Shown: piece after piece, positions 6,933-14,866 of the stretch
Layout of the letters: every line of letters begins with the position of its first letter
How positions within the stretch are numbered: position 1 is the stretch's first letter
Assembly: GCF_003917135.1 (NCBI RefSeq)
Contig: NZ_RPDI01000025.1
Span: 1-39,780 of the forward strand
DNA: 39,780 bases
Origin: Leucobacter chromiireducens
GTDB taxonomy: Bacteria > Actinomycetota > Actinomycetes > Actinomycetales > Microbacteriaceae
Direction of reading: 5' to 3'
Notes under the pieces: generated by a model
Told to the model about the DNA's origin: nothing
The model's database searches: none
Seen by the model: only the letters and a program-made list of their open reading frames with translations
Program-made: the position numbers and the translations under genes

Positions 6933-7778
6933 ATGACCTCCTCCGGCGGCGACGACGCATTCTCCGACGAGCACGCGGGGCAGCCCGCGGGCGAACCACC
7001 GCACCGCGAGCGCGCGTTCCCCGAGCCCGATCGGTTCTCGCTGCCGCTGCTCGCCGACGCGCTGGAGCACACGGCGGAGTCGGAGGGGGGATCGGGATCT
7101 CGATCGGGATCGGTGAACGCCGGTGCCCCGCCCGCCGAGGTGAAGCCGCGGTGGCGCGGCTGGATCCACGCCGGCACCTTTCCCGTGGCGGTCGCCGCCG
7201 GGATCGTGCTGATCAGCCTGGCGCACGGCCCCGTCGCGAAGTGGGCCGCCGCGGTGTTCACGCTGACGAGCATGCTGCTGTTCGGGATCTCCGCGCTGTA
7301 CCACCGCATCAACTGGAGTCCGAAGACGAAGCAGCTGTTCCGCCGGCTCGACCACGCGAACATCTTCCTGCTGATCGCCGGCACGTACACGCCGCTCGCG
7401 CTCCTCGCGCTGCCGCTCGACAAGGGGGTGCTGCTGCTCGTGCTGGTGTGGGCGGGGGCGCTGCTCGGGATCGGGTTCCGCGTGTTCTGGCTGAGCGCCC
7501 CGCGCTGGCTCTACGTTCCCCTGTACGTGCTGCTCGGTTGGGCGGCGATGATGTACATCGTCGACATCGCGCATGCGAACCTCGCGGCGATGGTGCTCGT
7601 CGTGGTGGGCGGGCTGCTCTACACCGCGGGCTCGGTGGTGTACGGAATCAAGCGCCCGAACCCGGTGCCTGGCGTGTTCGGCTTCCACGAGATCTTCCAC
7701 TCGCTCACCGTGATCGCGTTCCTCTGCCACTGGACGGCTGCGCTGCTCGTCGCGCTGGATCCGGTGTACTTGCGCTAG
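6933..7778 (+). CDS. trhA: Hemolysin III family (TrhA/PAQR) membrane protein
   Basis: A 281-residue integral membrane protein with about seven hydrophobic segments from residue 80 on. Family signatures are the conserved LYHRINWSPKTKQLFRRLDH stretch, IFLLIAGTYTPL, and the C-terminal GFHEIFHSLTVIAFLCHW, whose His residues form the predicted metal site of the PAQR/CREST superfamily. Bacterial members have been linked to membrane-fluidity control; the haemolysin name is historical. The first 75 residues are a hydrophilic, Gly/Ser/Glu-rich cytoplasmic extension longer than in Bacillus homologues. It includes a GSGSRSGSV stretch encoded by short GGATC-rich repeats (7087-7113). The ATG at 6933 is set by the -10 box 7 nt upstream; an ATG at 6894 lies upstream of that promoter and is rejected. 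Confidence 0.9.
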   Translation: MTSSGGDDAFSDEHAGQPAGEPPHRERAFPEPDRFSLPLLADALEHTAESEGGSGSRSGSVNAGAPPAEVKPRWRGWIHAGTFPVAVAAGIVLISLAHGPVAKWAAAVFTLTSMLLFGISALYHRINWSPKTKQLFRRLDHANIFLLIAGTYTPLALLALPLDKGVLLLVLVWAGALLGIGFRVFWLSAPRWLYVPLYVLLGWAAMMYIVDIAHANLAAMVLVVVGGLLYTAGSVVYGIKRPNPVPGVFGFHEIFHSLTVIAFLCHWTAALLVALDPVYLR

Positions 7779-7802
7779 GCCGGGGGGGCTGGCCCCGCCG
7801 AG

Positions 7803-7872
7803 ATCGCGCGCATCTTTCGAGATGGGCGGCATTCCCGCGACGCTCGGCGCGATCTCGAAAGATGCGCGCGAT
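7803..7872. repeat. Perfect 21-bp inverted repeat with 28-nt loop
   Basis: Arms 7803-7823 and 7852-7872 are exact reverse complements and contain the core CATCTTTCGAGAT. The element fills most of the gap between the convergent trhA and recQ genes. The loop is long for an intrinsic terminator and there is no T-run. It could be a bidirectional terminator or a mobile palindromic repeat. Confidence 0.7.
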
Positions 7873-7902
7873 TTCGGGGTGGGGCTGGGAGCAGCGGCGG
7901 GG

Positions 7903-9945
7903 CTAGGACGCGAGTTGGGCGAGCACCGCCGCGCCGTAGCGCTCGAGCTTCACCTCACCGATGCCAGAGATGGCGAGCAGCTCCTGGTCGGTGCCCGGGC
8001 GGTGCACGGCGAGCGCAGCGAGGGTCGCGTCACCGAACACCACGTACCCCGGTACGCCCTGGCGCTTCGCCTCCTCCGCACGCCACGCGCGCAGGCGCTC
8101 GAACACCTCGTCCTGCTCCGGGGTGAGATCCGCCGCAGCGGCCGAGCGCTTCGCGCCACCGCCCGACAGTCCAGCGCGGGAGCCGCGACCCGAGCGGGCC
8201 GCACGCGCGACCACCTCCTCGCGCATCATCACCTGCTCTTCGCCGCGCAGCACCGGCTTCGCCGCCTCCGTTGGGGCGAGCACGCCCCACTCGCCTCGCG
8301 CCTCCAGGTGGCCGGTGGCGAGCAGATGGCGCACCACGCCGCGCCACTGGGCCACGGACCACTCCGCGCCGATCCCCCACGTCGACAATTCGTCGAGCCG
8401 CAGCTGGGTGACGCGCTCGGAGCCGGTGCCGCGCAGCACGTCAATGTGCTGGCCGGCCGCGAACGTGCGCCGGCGCTCCCGCTCCGTTCGGATGATCGTC
8501 GACAGCAGCATCTGCGCGGGGATCGTCGCGTCCCACAGCTTGGGCGGGTGCAGGCAGACATCGCAGTTGCCGCACGGCTCGCTGCGATCCTCCCCGAAGT
8601 AGCGGAGCAGGAAGACGCGCCGGCACGACACCCCCTCGCAGAGGGCGAGCATCTGGTTGAGGTGCCGCGTCTGGTTCGCGCGGGTGGCCTGATCCCCATC
8701 GCCCGACTCGATGAGCTGGCGCTGCTGCACCACGTCGGCGAGCCCGTAGGCCAGCCAGGCCTCCGAGGGCAGCCCATCGCGGCCGGCGCGGCCGGTCTCC
8801 TGGTAGTACCCCTCGATCGACTTCGGCAGGTCGATGTGCGCGACGAAGCGCACGTCCGGCTTGTCGATGCCCATGCCAAACGCGACCGTCGCGACGACCA
8901 CCACGCCGTCCTCGCGGAGGAAGCGCGTCTGCGCGTCGAGCCGGGTCTCGGCGGGCAGCCCAGCGTGATAGGCGACGGCGTCGATCCCGGCATCGCGCAG
9001 CGCGGCCGCGGTCTGCTCGACGCGCTTGCGGCTGAGCGCGTAGACGATGCCGGCCTCGCCGGCGTGCTCGCCCCGGATGAACGCGATGAGCTGCGCCCTC
9101 GCATTTTGTTTGGGTTCGATCCGGTATCGGATGTTGGGGCGGTCGAAACTCAAAATAAAATGCCGGGCGCCTCCGAGGTGCAGCCGCTCGGTGATCTCGC
9201 GGTGCGTCTCCGGCGTGGCCGTCGCCGTGAGCGCGATGCGCGGCACGTTGGGCCAGAGCTCGGCGAGCTGGCCGAGCCGAAGATAGTCGGGGCGGAAGTC
9301 GTGGCCCCACTGGGACACGCAGTGCGCCTCGTCGATCGCAAACAGGGCGATGTGCCCCTGGCCGAGCAGTTCGACCGTGCCCGGTGCCGACAGCCGCTCG
9401 GGCGCGAGGTACAGCACGTCGAGCTGCCCCGTACGGTACGCCTGTTCGACATCGCGACGCTCGTCAATCGACATCGCCGAGTTCAGCGCCGCCGCGCGCA
9501 CCCCGGCGAGCCGCAGCGCCGCCACCTGGTCGTGCATGAGCGCGACGAGCGGGGAGAGCACGATGCCGGTGCCCTCGCGCACGAGCGCGGGGATCTGGTA
9601 GCAGATCGACTTGCCGCCGCCCGTCGGCATGAGCACCACCGCGTCGCCGCCGTCGATCACGTGACGGATGATCTCCGCCTGCTCACCGCGGAACTCGTCG
9701 TAGCCGAACACCCCCGAGAGCACGGTGAGCGGATCGTGGCCAACGGCCTGCACGGTGCCAAAGGGCGCGGGCGCCGCAGGCACCGCAGGTGCCACGGGCA
9801 CGACGCCGCGATCCGGATCAGCGGTCCCGGGCGCCGGAGCGCCCCACGCCTCACCCGGCCAGCGCTCCGCGTCGCCGGACTCACCGCCCCAGGGCTCCCC
9901 GAACTCGTCGGGGTCGCCCGAGCTGGGTGCGCCCGGATCGCTCAT
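7903..9945 (-). CDS. recQ: ATP-dependent DNA helicase RecQ
   Basis: A 680-residue 3'-5' DNA helicase for recombination and replication-fork repair. The order is: an Ala/Pro/Gly-rich N-terminal extension of about 65 residues; a RecA-like domain with Walker A MPTGGGKS (106-113) and the DEAH box at 205-208 in the RecQ-specific [18 protein letters not shown]; the second helicase domain with the [15 protein letters not shown] and [10 protein letters not shown] motifs; a zinc site with Cys in [12 protein letters not shown] and DVC; a winged helix; and a C-terminal HRDC domain (about 600-680). It is last in the mca operon, 5 nt after the small membrane protein gene. GGAG lies 9 nt before the ATG. 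The N-terminal extension is not part of the Escherichia coli RecQ plan. A low-GC stretch at 9101-9163 is noted under findings. Confidence 0.95.
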   Translation of the reverse strand: MSDPGAPSSGDPDEFGEPWGGESGDAERWPGEAWGAPAPGTADPDRGVVPVAPAVPAAPAPFGTVQAVGHDPLTVLSGVFGYDEFRGEQAEIIRHVIDGGDAVVLMPTGGGKSICYQIPALVREGTGIVLSPLVALMHDQVAALRLAGVRAAALNSAMSIDERRDVEQAYRTGQLDVLYLAPERLSAPGTVELLGQGHIALFAIDEAHCVSQWGHDFRPDYLRLGQLAELWPNVPRIALTATATPETHREITERLHLGGARHFILSFDRPNIRYRIEPKQNARAQLIAFIRGEHAGEAGIVYALSRKRVEQTAAALRDAGIDAVAYHAGLPAETRLDAQTRFLREDGVVVVATVAFGMGIDKPDVRFVAHIDLPKSIEGYYQETGRAGRDGLPSEAWLAYGLADVVQQRQLIESGDGDQATRANQTRHLNQMLALCEGVSCRRVFLLRYFGEDRSEPCGNCDVCLHPPKLWDATIPAQMLLSTIIRTERERRRTFAAGQHIDVLRGTGSERVTQLRLDELSTWGIGAEWSVAQWRGVVRHLLATGHLEARGEWGVLAPTEAAKPVLRGEEQVMMREEVVARAARSGRGSRAGLSGGGAKRSAAAADLTPEQDEVFERLRAWRAEEAKRQGVPGYVVFGDATLAALAVHRPGTDQELLAISGIGEVKLERYGAAVLAQLAS

Positions 9946-9950
9946 GTGTG

Positions 9951-10187
9951 TCAGCTCCGCGGCTCGGCGTCCGTGCCGGACTCGCCGAGCTCCTCAGCGA
10001 TCTGCGCGCGCACCTCGTGGCGGTACGCGTTGCGGCGCAGGCGCGAGACGAGCAGGAAGCCCAGCCCGATGATGCCGGCGGCCATCAGCCCCGTGAAAAT
10101 GAAGCCCTCGACCCCGGGGCTCACCGTGTTCGGGTCGAACTCGGTGCTCTCCTCTGCGACGCGCAGTGCGATACTCATCAGGCTCAT
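9951..10187 (-). CDS. Small single-span membrane protein in the mca operon (78 aa)
   Basis: I cannot assign a function. Residues 28-46 ([19 protein letters not shown]) form one membrane helix, followed by a basic stop-transfer segment ([13 protein letters not shown]) that puts the C-terminal acidic tail ([15 protein letters not shown]) in the cytoplasm. The start ATG at 10187 overlaps the mca stop as ATGA and has AGGAG about 6 nt upstream, so translation is coupled to mca. recQ follows 5 nt after the stop. Its fixed place behind mca, with the DUF4307 membrane protein on the other side, suggests a link to thiol detoxification, but this is position only. Confidence 0.8.
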   Translation of the reverse strand: MSLMSIALRVAEESTEFDPNTVSPGVEGFIFTGLMAAGIIGLGFLLVSRLRRNAYRHEVRAQIAEELGESGTDAEPRS

Positions 10188-11053
10188 GCCGTCTCCTCTG
10201 TGATCCCCTGGAACAAATCTGCTTCAAACTCGCTCGTGGCCACGCGCGATGCCGCGAGCCGGTAGTCCTCGAACGGCCACGCCTGGCGCTGCAGCTCGTT
10301 CGGCCAGAAGAAGAACGGGCTGTCGGGCGGCACCTGGCTCGCGTGCGCGCGCAGCGCCTCGTCGCGGCGCTCGAAGAAGCGGCCGACCTCGATCTTCGCG
10401 GTGCTGCGGTTCAGCCGCTTCGACATGCGCTCGCGCATCTCACCGAACTGGGCGACGAGCGGCGAGGTCGGCTCGTGGTCGACGAGCCACTGGTACACCG
10501 TCTCGATGCGCTCAACGTTGAAGATTTCCTCGTAGTAGAGCTTGCCGATCGACCACGGCTCGCCGGCGTCGGGGTAGGCGTCGGCGTCGCCGGAGCGATC
10601 CCACGCGATCTTGCTGATCTCGTGGCAGCGAATGTGATCGGGATGCGGGTAGCCACCCTGCTCGTTGTACGTGATCATGACGTGCGGCTTGAACTCGCGC
10701 ACCACGCGCACGAGCGTCTCAGCGGACACCTCGGCCGGGATATCTGCGAAGGATCCGAGCGGGATCGGATCGCCCTCGTCCGGCAGCCCCGAGTCTTCAA
10801 ACCCCAACCAGCGGTGCTCGAAGCCGATGATCTCCTGCGCGCGGGCCATCTCGTCGCGGCGCAGCCCCGCGAGATCGCGCCGGCTCTTGGGGTCCCGCGC
10901 CACCAGCTCGTTGAGCACGTCACCGCGCTCGCCGCCGGTGCAGCTCACGATGAGCACCTCGACCCCCTGGTCGAGGTAGTGGGCGTAGGTGGCAGCACCC
11001 TTGCTGGATTCGTCGTCGGGATGCGCGTGCACCGCGATGAGCCTGAGCGTCAT
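10184..11053 (-). CDS. mca: Mycothiol S-conjugate amidase Mca
   Basis: Mca is a zinc amidase that cuts mycothiol S-conjugates of toxic electrophiles into glucosaminyl-inositol and a cysteine conjugate that is exported as mercapturate. The 289-residue protein belongs to the PIG-L/MshB deacetylase fold: the zinc motif AHPDDE is at 10-15 and the third His is in HPDH at 137-140. The FFFWPNELQRQAWPFEDYRLA C-terminus is characteristic of Mca rather than MshB. The ATG at 11053 has GAGGA about 6 nt upstream. It heads an operon with a small membrane protein and recQ and is divergent from DUF4307, a common actinobacterial arrangement. The overlapping -10 boxes at 11109-11115 probably serve both directions. 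Confidence 0.95.
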   Translation of the reverse strand: MTLRLIAVHAHPDDESSKGAATYAHYLDQGVEVLIVSCTGGERGDVLNELVARDPKSRRDLAGLRRDEMARAQEIIGFEHRWLGFEDSGLPDEGDPIPLGSFADIPAEVSAETLVRVVREFKPHVMITYNEQGGYPHPDHIRCHEISKIAWDRSGDADAYPDAGEPWSIGKLYYEEIFNVERIETVYQWLVDHEPTSPLVAQFGEMRERMSKRLNRSTAKIEVGRFFERRDEALRAHASQVPPDSPFFFWPNELQRQAWPFEDYRLAASRVATSEFEADLFQGITEETA

Positions 11054-11108
11054 GCGCTTCCTCTCACGTGCTTCCCGGGCGGATCCCGGTACTCTGGCAA
11101 CAGGGACA

Positions 11109-11115
11109 TAGTTTA
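11109..11115. promoter_or_regulatory. Overlapping divergent -10 boxes (DUF4307 and mca)
   Basis: The heptamer TAGTTTA contains TAGTTT on the plus strand and TAAACT on the minus strand. Both fit TANNNT and both have suitable leaders: about 18 nt to the GTG at 11139 and about 50 nt to the ATG of mca. No -35 box stands out. Confidence 0.5.
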
Positions 11116-11138
11116 CCCAGTCTTGATCGGAGGTTCCC

Positions 11139-11591
11139 GTGCCGAATGCGGCCGCAGCCGTCGACGCGGATCTCGCGACGGCGCAGCGCTTGGATGACCG
11201 CTACGGCACCGGGCGGCGGCGCAGCTTCGACCGCCGCTTCGCGTGGGGCGCCGTGATCGTGCTGCTGCTGGCCGGGGTCGGATACCTGCTCTTCTCCGGG
11301 TGGCAGAACACGAACCAGGTGTCGGCGCAGGACATCGGCTACACGGCGGAGAGCGAGCTGGTGCTGAACGCGAAGTTCGAGGTGACCGCTCCCCCGCAGA
11401 CGCCGGTGGCGTGCGCGGTCGAGGCGCTCAACACGTCAAAGGCGACCGTCGGCTGGAAGATCGTCGAGCTGCCCCTCACGGATCAGCGCACGCACACGGT
11501 CACCACGCGGCTCGTGACCACGAACCCGGCGACCGCGGTGACCACGCGCGCGTGCTGGGTGGTCGAGGATCCCGCCGCGGACGCGAAGTAG
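11139..11591 (+). CDS. DUF4307 single-span membrane protein
   Basis: A 150-residue protein with a charged cytoplasmic N-terminus containing ATAQRLDDRYGTG, one membrane helix (about 35-53, FAWGAVIVLLLAGVGYLLF), and an extracytoplasmic C-terminal domain. That domain includes PVACAVEALNTSKATVGWK and a second Cys near TTRACWVVED, so a disulfide is possible. This is the DUF4307 pattern, an actinobacterial family of unknown function that commonly sits next to mca. The GTG at 11139 is fixed by GGAGG 5 nt upstream. A role with mycothiol or envelope stress is suggested only by the conserved neighbourhood. Confidence 0.88.
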   Translation: MPNAAAAVDADLATAQRLDDRYGTGRRRSFDRRFAWGAVIVLLLAGVGYLLFSGWQNTNQVSAQDIGYTAESELVLNAKFEVTAPPQTPVACAVEALNTSKATVGWKIVELPLTDQRTHTVTTRLVTTNPATAVTTRACWVVEDPAADAK

Positions 11592-11638
11592 CCTCAGGCT
11601 TCGGCGACTCAATCCGGCGCGCTGGCTCGGTGCGCTGG

Positions 11639-11673
11639 TAGACTGGACGCCACGCCCTGATTCGTCAGGGCGT
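11639..11673 (+). promoter_or_regulatory. greA promoter and 5' leader hairpin
   Basis: TAGACT (11639-11644) is a good -10 box with a start expected near 11651. Directly at that point begins a 9-bp stem, ACGCCCTGA (11652-11660) and TCAGGGCGT (11665-11673), with a TTCG tetraloop, followed by TGTGTGT. The hairpin would be the first structure in the roughly 87-nt greA leader. It could instead terminate transcripts from the DUF4307 gene 60 bp upstream. Confidence 0.5.
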
Positions 11674-11737
11674 TGTGTGTATCTCCGCGTCCGCCCAGAA
11701 ACGAGCGAGCACGCACCCACGGAAACGAGGATCGACT

Positions 11738-12223
11738 ATGGCCGAGCCCACCCAGACCTGGCTGACTCAGGACGCCTACGATCGGCTCACCGGCGAGCTG
11801 GAGCAGCTGACCGGCGCGGGCCGCAAGGACATTGCCGCGCGCATCGAGGCCGCTCGCGAAGAGGGCGACCTCAAGGAGAACGGCGGCTACCACGCGGCGA
11901 AGGACGAGCAGGGCAAGATGGAGGCGCGCATCCGCGACCTCGAGGAGCTCCTGAAGCACGCGGTGGTCGGCGAGGCCCCGCAGGCGAGCGGCGTTGTCGA
12001 GGTCGGCACGATCATCACGGCGACCATCTTCGGCGACGAGGAGCGCTTCCTGCTCGGCAATCGCGAGCTCGCGGACGGCTCCGACCTCGACGTGTACAGC
12101 GCGGAGAGCCCGCTCGGCGCGGCGATCCTCGGCCGCAAGATCGGCGATGAGGTCAGCTACGCTGCCCCGAATGGGAACCAGATCTCGGTGCAGATCCTCG
12201 GGGTGGACACCTACGCGGGATAG
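11738..12223 (+). CDS. greA: Transcription elongation factor GreA
   Basis: GreA enters the RNA polymerase secondary channel and stimulates cleavage of backtracked RNA. The 161-residue protein has the usual two parts: an N-terminal coiled coil (about 8-78) whose tip carries the acidic residues in AREEGDLKENGGYHAAK, and a C-terminal FKBP-like domain ending with GVDTYAG. SPLGAAILGRKIGDEVSY near the end is the common GreA signature. The ATG at 11738 has GAGG 7 nt upstream. It is a single-gene unit with its own promoter and leader hairpin, closed by the strong terminator at 12244-12289. Confidence 0.96.
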   Translation: MAEPTQTWLTQDAYDRLTGELEQLTGAGRKDIAARIEAAREEGDLKENGGYHAAKDEQGKMEARIRDLEELLKHAVVGEAPQASGVVEVGTIITATIFGDEERFLLGNRELADGSDLDVYSAESPLGAAILGRKIGDEVSYAAPNGNQISVQILGVDTYAG

Positions 12224-12243
12224 CCCCAGCACCACACAGGTTC

Positions 12244-12289
12244 CGCCGCGGGCGGGGCGCGATCACTGGATCGCGCCCCGCCCGCGGCG
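12244..12289. terminator. Bidirectional terminator, 21-bp perfect stem
   Basis: Arms 12244-12264 and 12269-12289 are exact reverse complements with a 4-nt loop (actg). The element lies between the convergent greA and TauE/SafE genes. GC-rich, no T-run. Confidence 0.8.
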
Positions 12290-12329
12290 TCTCCCGGTGG
12301 GTCCGCGCGTGCGCGCCGGCGCCGGCGCC

Positions 12330-13148
12330 TCAGCCGAAGAAGTCGCGCCAGATGTCGAACGAGAGCTTCACGATGAGCACGCCGACGACGGACAGGAACA
12401 GTGCCCTGACAAACCCCGCTCCGCGCGCGATGGCGAGCCGTGAGCCGAGCAGACTTCCCAGCACGTTCGCGACGCCCATGGCGAGTCCGAGCGGCCAGAG
12501 CACGGCGCCGAGCGGCACGAAGAACAGCAGCGCACCGAGGTTCGTCGAGAAGTTCACGATCTTCGCCTGCGCGCTCGCGCGGAGGAAGTCGTAGCCGAGC
12601 AGACCGACCAGCGAGATGATGAGGAACGTGCCGGTGCCCGGGCCGAGCACGCCGTCGTAGAACCCGATCGCCGCGCCGGTCGCGCCCGCGATCATGATGT
12701 GCCGTTTCCCCTCGTGCGTCGCACGCGACTGGGCCCCGAGCGTCGGCCGCACGAGCGTGATGATCGCCACGGTGAGCAGTGCGACCACGATGATCGGGGT
12801 GAACACGCGCGCGGGGAGCAGGGCCGCGATCGATGCGCCCCCGAACGCGCTGACGAGCGCGATGGCGGCCATCGGCAGGGTGGTCTTGAGGCTCGGCCGC
12901 AGGCGGCGCGCGAAGCTCACGCTGCTCGTCGCCGTGCCGAACAGCGAGGCGACCTTGTTCGTCGCGAGCGCCTGCAGCGGGGTCATGCCGGGGACGAGCA
13001 GGAGGGCGGGAAGCTGGAGCAGCCCGCCCCCGCCCACCACTGCGTCGATCCACCCAGCCGCGAACGCCGCGGCGATGAGCAGCGCGAACGTCTGCCAGTC
13101 GGTGCCCTCGGGTAGCAGCGTGAACGGCGTCGACGCGATCCTCAGCAC
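12330..13148 (-). CDS. TauE/SafE family anion exporter
   Basis: A 272-residue integral membrane protein with about eight hydrophobic segments in two repeats. GWIDAVVGGGGLLQLPALLL in the first half and GFYDGVLGPGTGTFLI in the second are the paired family motifs; LQALATNKVASLFGT is also typical. Members move sulfite, sulfoacetate or other small anions; the substrate here is not evident. The GTG at 13148 has a GGGGG ribosome site that lies inside a 10-bp inverted repeat (13150-13188). The gene follows the gluABCD operon on the same strand but after that hairpin, so it is probably only partly linked to it. It converges on greA. Confidence 0.88.
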   Translation of the reverse strand: MLRIASTPFTLLPEGTDWQTFALLIAAAFAAGWIDAVVGGGGLLQLPALLLVPGMTPLQALATNKVASLFGTATSSVSFARRLRPSLKTTLPMAAIALVSAFGGASIAALLPARVFTPIIVVALLTVAIITLVRPTLGAQSRATHEGKRHIMIAGATGAAIGFYDGVLGPGTGTFLIISLVGLLGYDFLRASAQAKIVNFSTNLGALLFFVPLGAVLWPLGLAMGVANVLGSLLGSRLAIARGAGFVRALFLSVVGVLIVKLSFDIWRDFFG

Positions 13149-13149
13149 G

Positions 13150-13188
13150 GGATCCCCCGATCGAGCGAGTGCCCGAGCCGGGGGATCC
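13150..13188 (-). terminator. Hairpin ending gluABCD and covering the exporter ribosome site
   Basis: GGATCCCCCG (13150-13159) and CGGGGGATCC (13179-13188) form a perfect 10-bp stem with a 19-nt loop, 15 bp after the gluD stop. On the minus-strand RNA the later arm contains the Shine-Dalgarno of the next gene, so the structure would both mark the operon end and hide that ribosome site. Confidence 0.55.
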
Positions 13189-13203
13189 TGCAGCCGCGCG
13201 ACC

Positions 13204-14142
13204 TCATCGGTGTGAGTGTTCCTGGGGATCCCCCTGGGTCACGATCACCTCGGTCACGGTGCCCTCCGTGTGGAGCCGGGGATCGCCCGGCTGCACGGGC
13301 ACGGTGGTGGTCGTCGCTGCGACGCCGCCCCGCGCCGTCGGCGGCCGCGACATGCGCGTCTCCAGCCACTTCGCGATGCCTGACAGGATCAGGCACATCA
13401 CGATGTAGATGCCGCCGATCACGAACGCCGACTGCAGCAGCGGCCGATCGAACTGCACGTTGCTGCTGAGCTGCTTCGCCAGGTACAGCAGCTCGGGGTA
13501 CGTGATGATGAAGCCGAGCGCGGTGTCCTTCATCGTGACCACCAGCTGCGCCACGATGACGGGGAGCATTGCGCGCACCGCCTGCGGCAGGAGGATCAGC
13601 CGCATCACCCCGTTCTTGCGGAGTCCGATCGCGTACCCGGCCTCCTTCTGGCCGCGCGGCAGCGACTCGATCCCCGCGCGCAGCGCCTCAGCGAGCACCG
13701 AGCCGTTGTACACCACGAGTGCGATCACGACAGCCCAGTACGGTTCCATACGTACCCCGACCGAGGGCAGGCCGTAGTAGAGGAGCATCATCATCACGAG
13801 CACGGGGACCGCGCGGAAGATCTCAGTGACCCAGAGGAACGGGACGCGCACCGCGCGGTGGTCCGAGAGCCGACCGATCGCGAGCACGAAGCCGAGCACC
13901 ACGCTCAGCACGGCGGCGAGCGCGAAGGCCGCCAGCGTCTTCCCGAGCGCCTGCCCGATCTGCACCCAGATCGTCGAGTACGTGAAGAGTCCCCACTTCT
14001 GGGCACTGAACTGGCCAGAGAGCGCAAAGCGGTAGGCGAGGAAGCCGAGCAGCGCGAGCACGACGGCGACGGTCAGTACGGCGAGCACCCGGTTGCGCCG
14101 GATCGCCCGCGGCCCGGGAACGTCGTAGAGCACGGAAGTCAT
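13204..14142 (-). CDS. gluD: Amino acid ABC transporter permease (GluD-like)
   Basis: The second permease subunit of a polar amino acid importer, 312 residues. A hydrophilic N-terminus is followed by about five membrane spans and the HisM/GlnP-type coupling loop EALRAGIESLPRGQKEAGYA, then IGLRKNGVMRLILLPQAVR, which contacts the ATPase. The C-terminal 50 residues are a Thr/Pro-rich hydrophilic tail. The ATG at 14142 is chosen because it overlaps the gluC stop as ATGA and has GGAGGA 8 nt upstream; an ATG five codons earlier overlaps that ribosome site. The order ATPase, binding protein, permease, permease matches gluABCD of Corynebacterium and Streptomyces. Confidence 0.88.
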   Translation of the reverse strand: MTSVLYDVPGPRAIRRNRVLAVLTVAVVLALLGFLAYRFALSGQFSAQKWGLFTYSTIWVQIGQALGKTLAAFALAAVLSVVLGFVLAIGRLSDHRAVRVPFLWVTEIFRAVPVLVMMMLLYYGLPSVGVRMEPYWAVVIALVVYNGSVLAEALRAGIESLPRGQKEAGYAIGLRKNGVMRLILLPQAVRAMLPVIVAQLVVTMKDTALGFIITYPELLYLAKQLSSNVQFDRPLLQSAFVIGGIYIVMCLILSGIAKWLETRMSRPPTARGGVAATTTTVPVQPGDPRLHTEGTVTEVIVTQGDPQEHSHR

Positions 14143-14795
14143 CGGACGATCCTCCATTTCTTTTCGAGTCGGTTCTGCACGAAGCTGAGAATCAGCACCA
14201 GCACCACGAACACGAGCGCGACCCAGAGCAGTACTTCCATCGGGCTGCCGGGGCGTCCGGCCGCGTCGTTGATCGTGGCGCGGAGCGCAGCGAGCTCGGC
14301 CACGGAGAACCCGGCGGCGATGGTGGTGTTCTTCAGGAGCGCGATGAACACGCTCATCATCGGTGGGACGACGGAGCGGAACGCCTGCGGCAGCACGACC
14401 TGCCCCATGACCTGCCCGAAGGGGAGACCGATCGCGCGCGCGGCCTCAGCCTGCCCGACGGGGACCGTGTTGATCCCGGCGCGCAGCACCTCGGCAACGT
14501 ATGTCGCCGTGTAGATCCCGATCGCAATGATGCCCAGCACGAGCGGGCTCAGCTTCGGCAGTCCGAGCGCCGGGTAGCCCAGCACGAAAAAGAAGAACAC
14601 CAGGGTGAGTGGCGTGTTGCGGATGATGTTCACGTAGACGGTGCCAACGCCGCGGGCGATGGGCACCGGCGAGACCCGCATGGCGCCGACAATGATGCCG
14701 AGCACGAGCGCGAGCACTCCCCCGAAGCAGAACACCAGCAGCGTGTTCGTGATCGCGGTTCCCCAGAGATCAAGGTTTCCGAAGATGACGTCCAT
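14139..14795 (-). CDS. gluC: Amino acid ABC transporter permease (GluC-like)
   Basis: The first permease subunit, 218 residues with about five membrane spans. The opening DLWGTAITNTLLVFCFGG matches the usual N-terminus of His/Glu/Gln/Asp-type permeases, and EVLRAGINTVPVGQAEAARA followed by IGLPFGQVMGQVVLPQAFR is the EAA coupling loop. A GGAGAGGGAG ribosome site precedes the ATG. It lies 71 bp after gluB and overlaps gluD by 4 nt. The two permeases would form a heterodimer in the membrane, energised by GluA and fed by GluB. Confidence 0.9.
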   Translation of the reverse strand: MDVIFGNLDLWGTAITNTLLVFCFGGVLALVLGIIVGAMRVSPVPIARGVGTVYVNIIRNTPLTLVFFFFVLGYPALGLPKLSPLVLGIIAIGIYTATYVAEVLRAGINTVPVGQAEAARAIGLPFGQVMGQVVLPQAFRSVVPPMMSVFIALLKNTTIAAGFSVAELAALRATINDAAGRPGSPMEVLLWVALVFVVLVLILSFVQNRLEKKWRIVR

Positions 14796-14866
14796 GCGTC
14801 TCCCTCTCCTGTGCGGATCGCCGGGGCCGGCACTTCGCGCGCTCGGCCCCAGCGATCACCCTGCGA

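Noticed and set aside
7822..10203. A 793-codon open frame on the plus strand
   Set aside because: It is the antisense shadow of recQ and the mca-linked membrane protein gene, with low-complexity composition and no recognisable motif.
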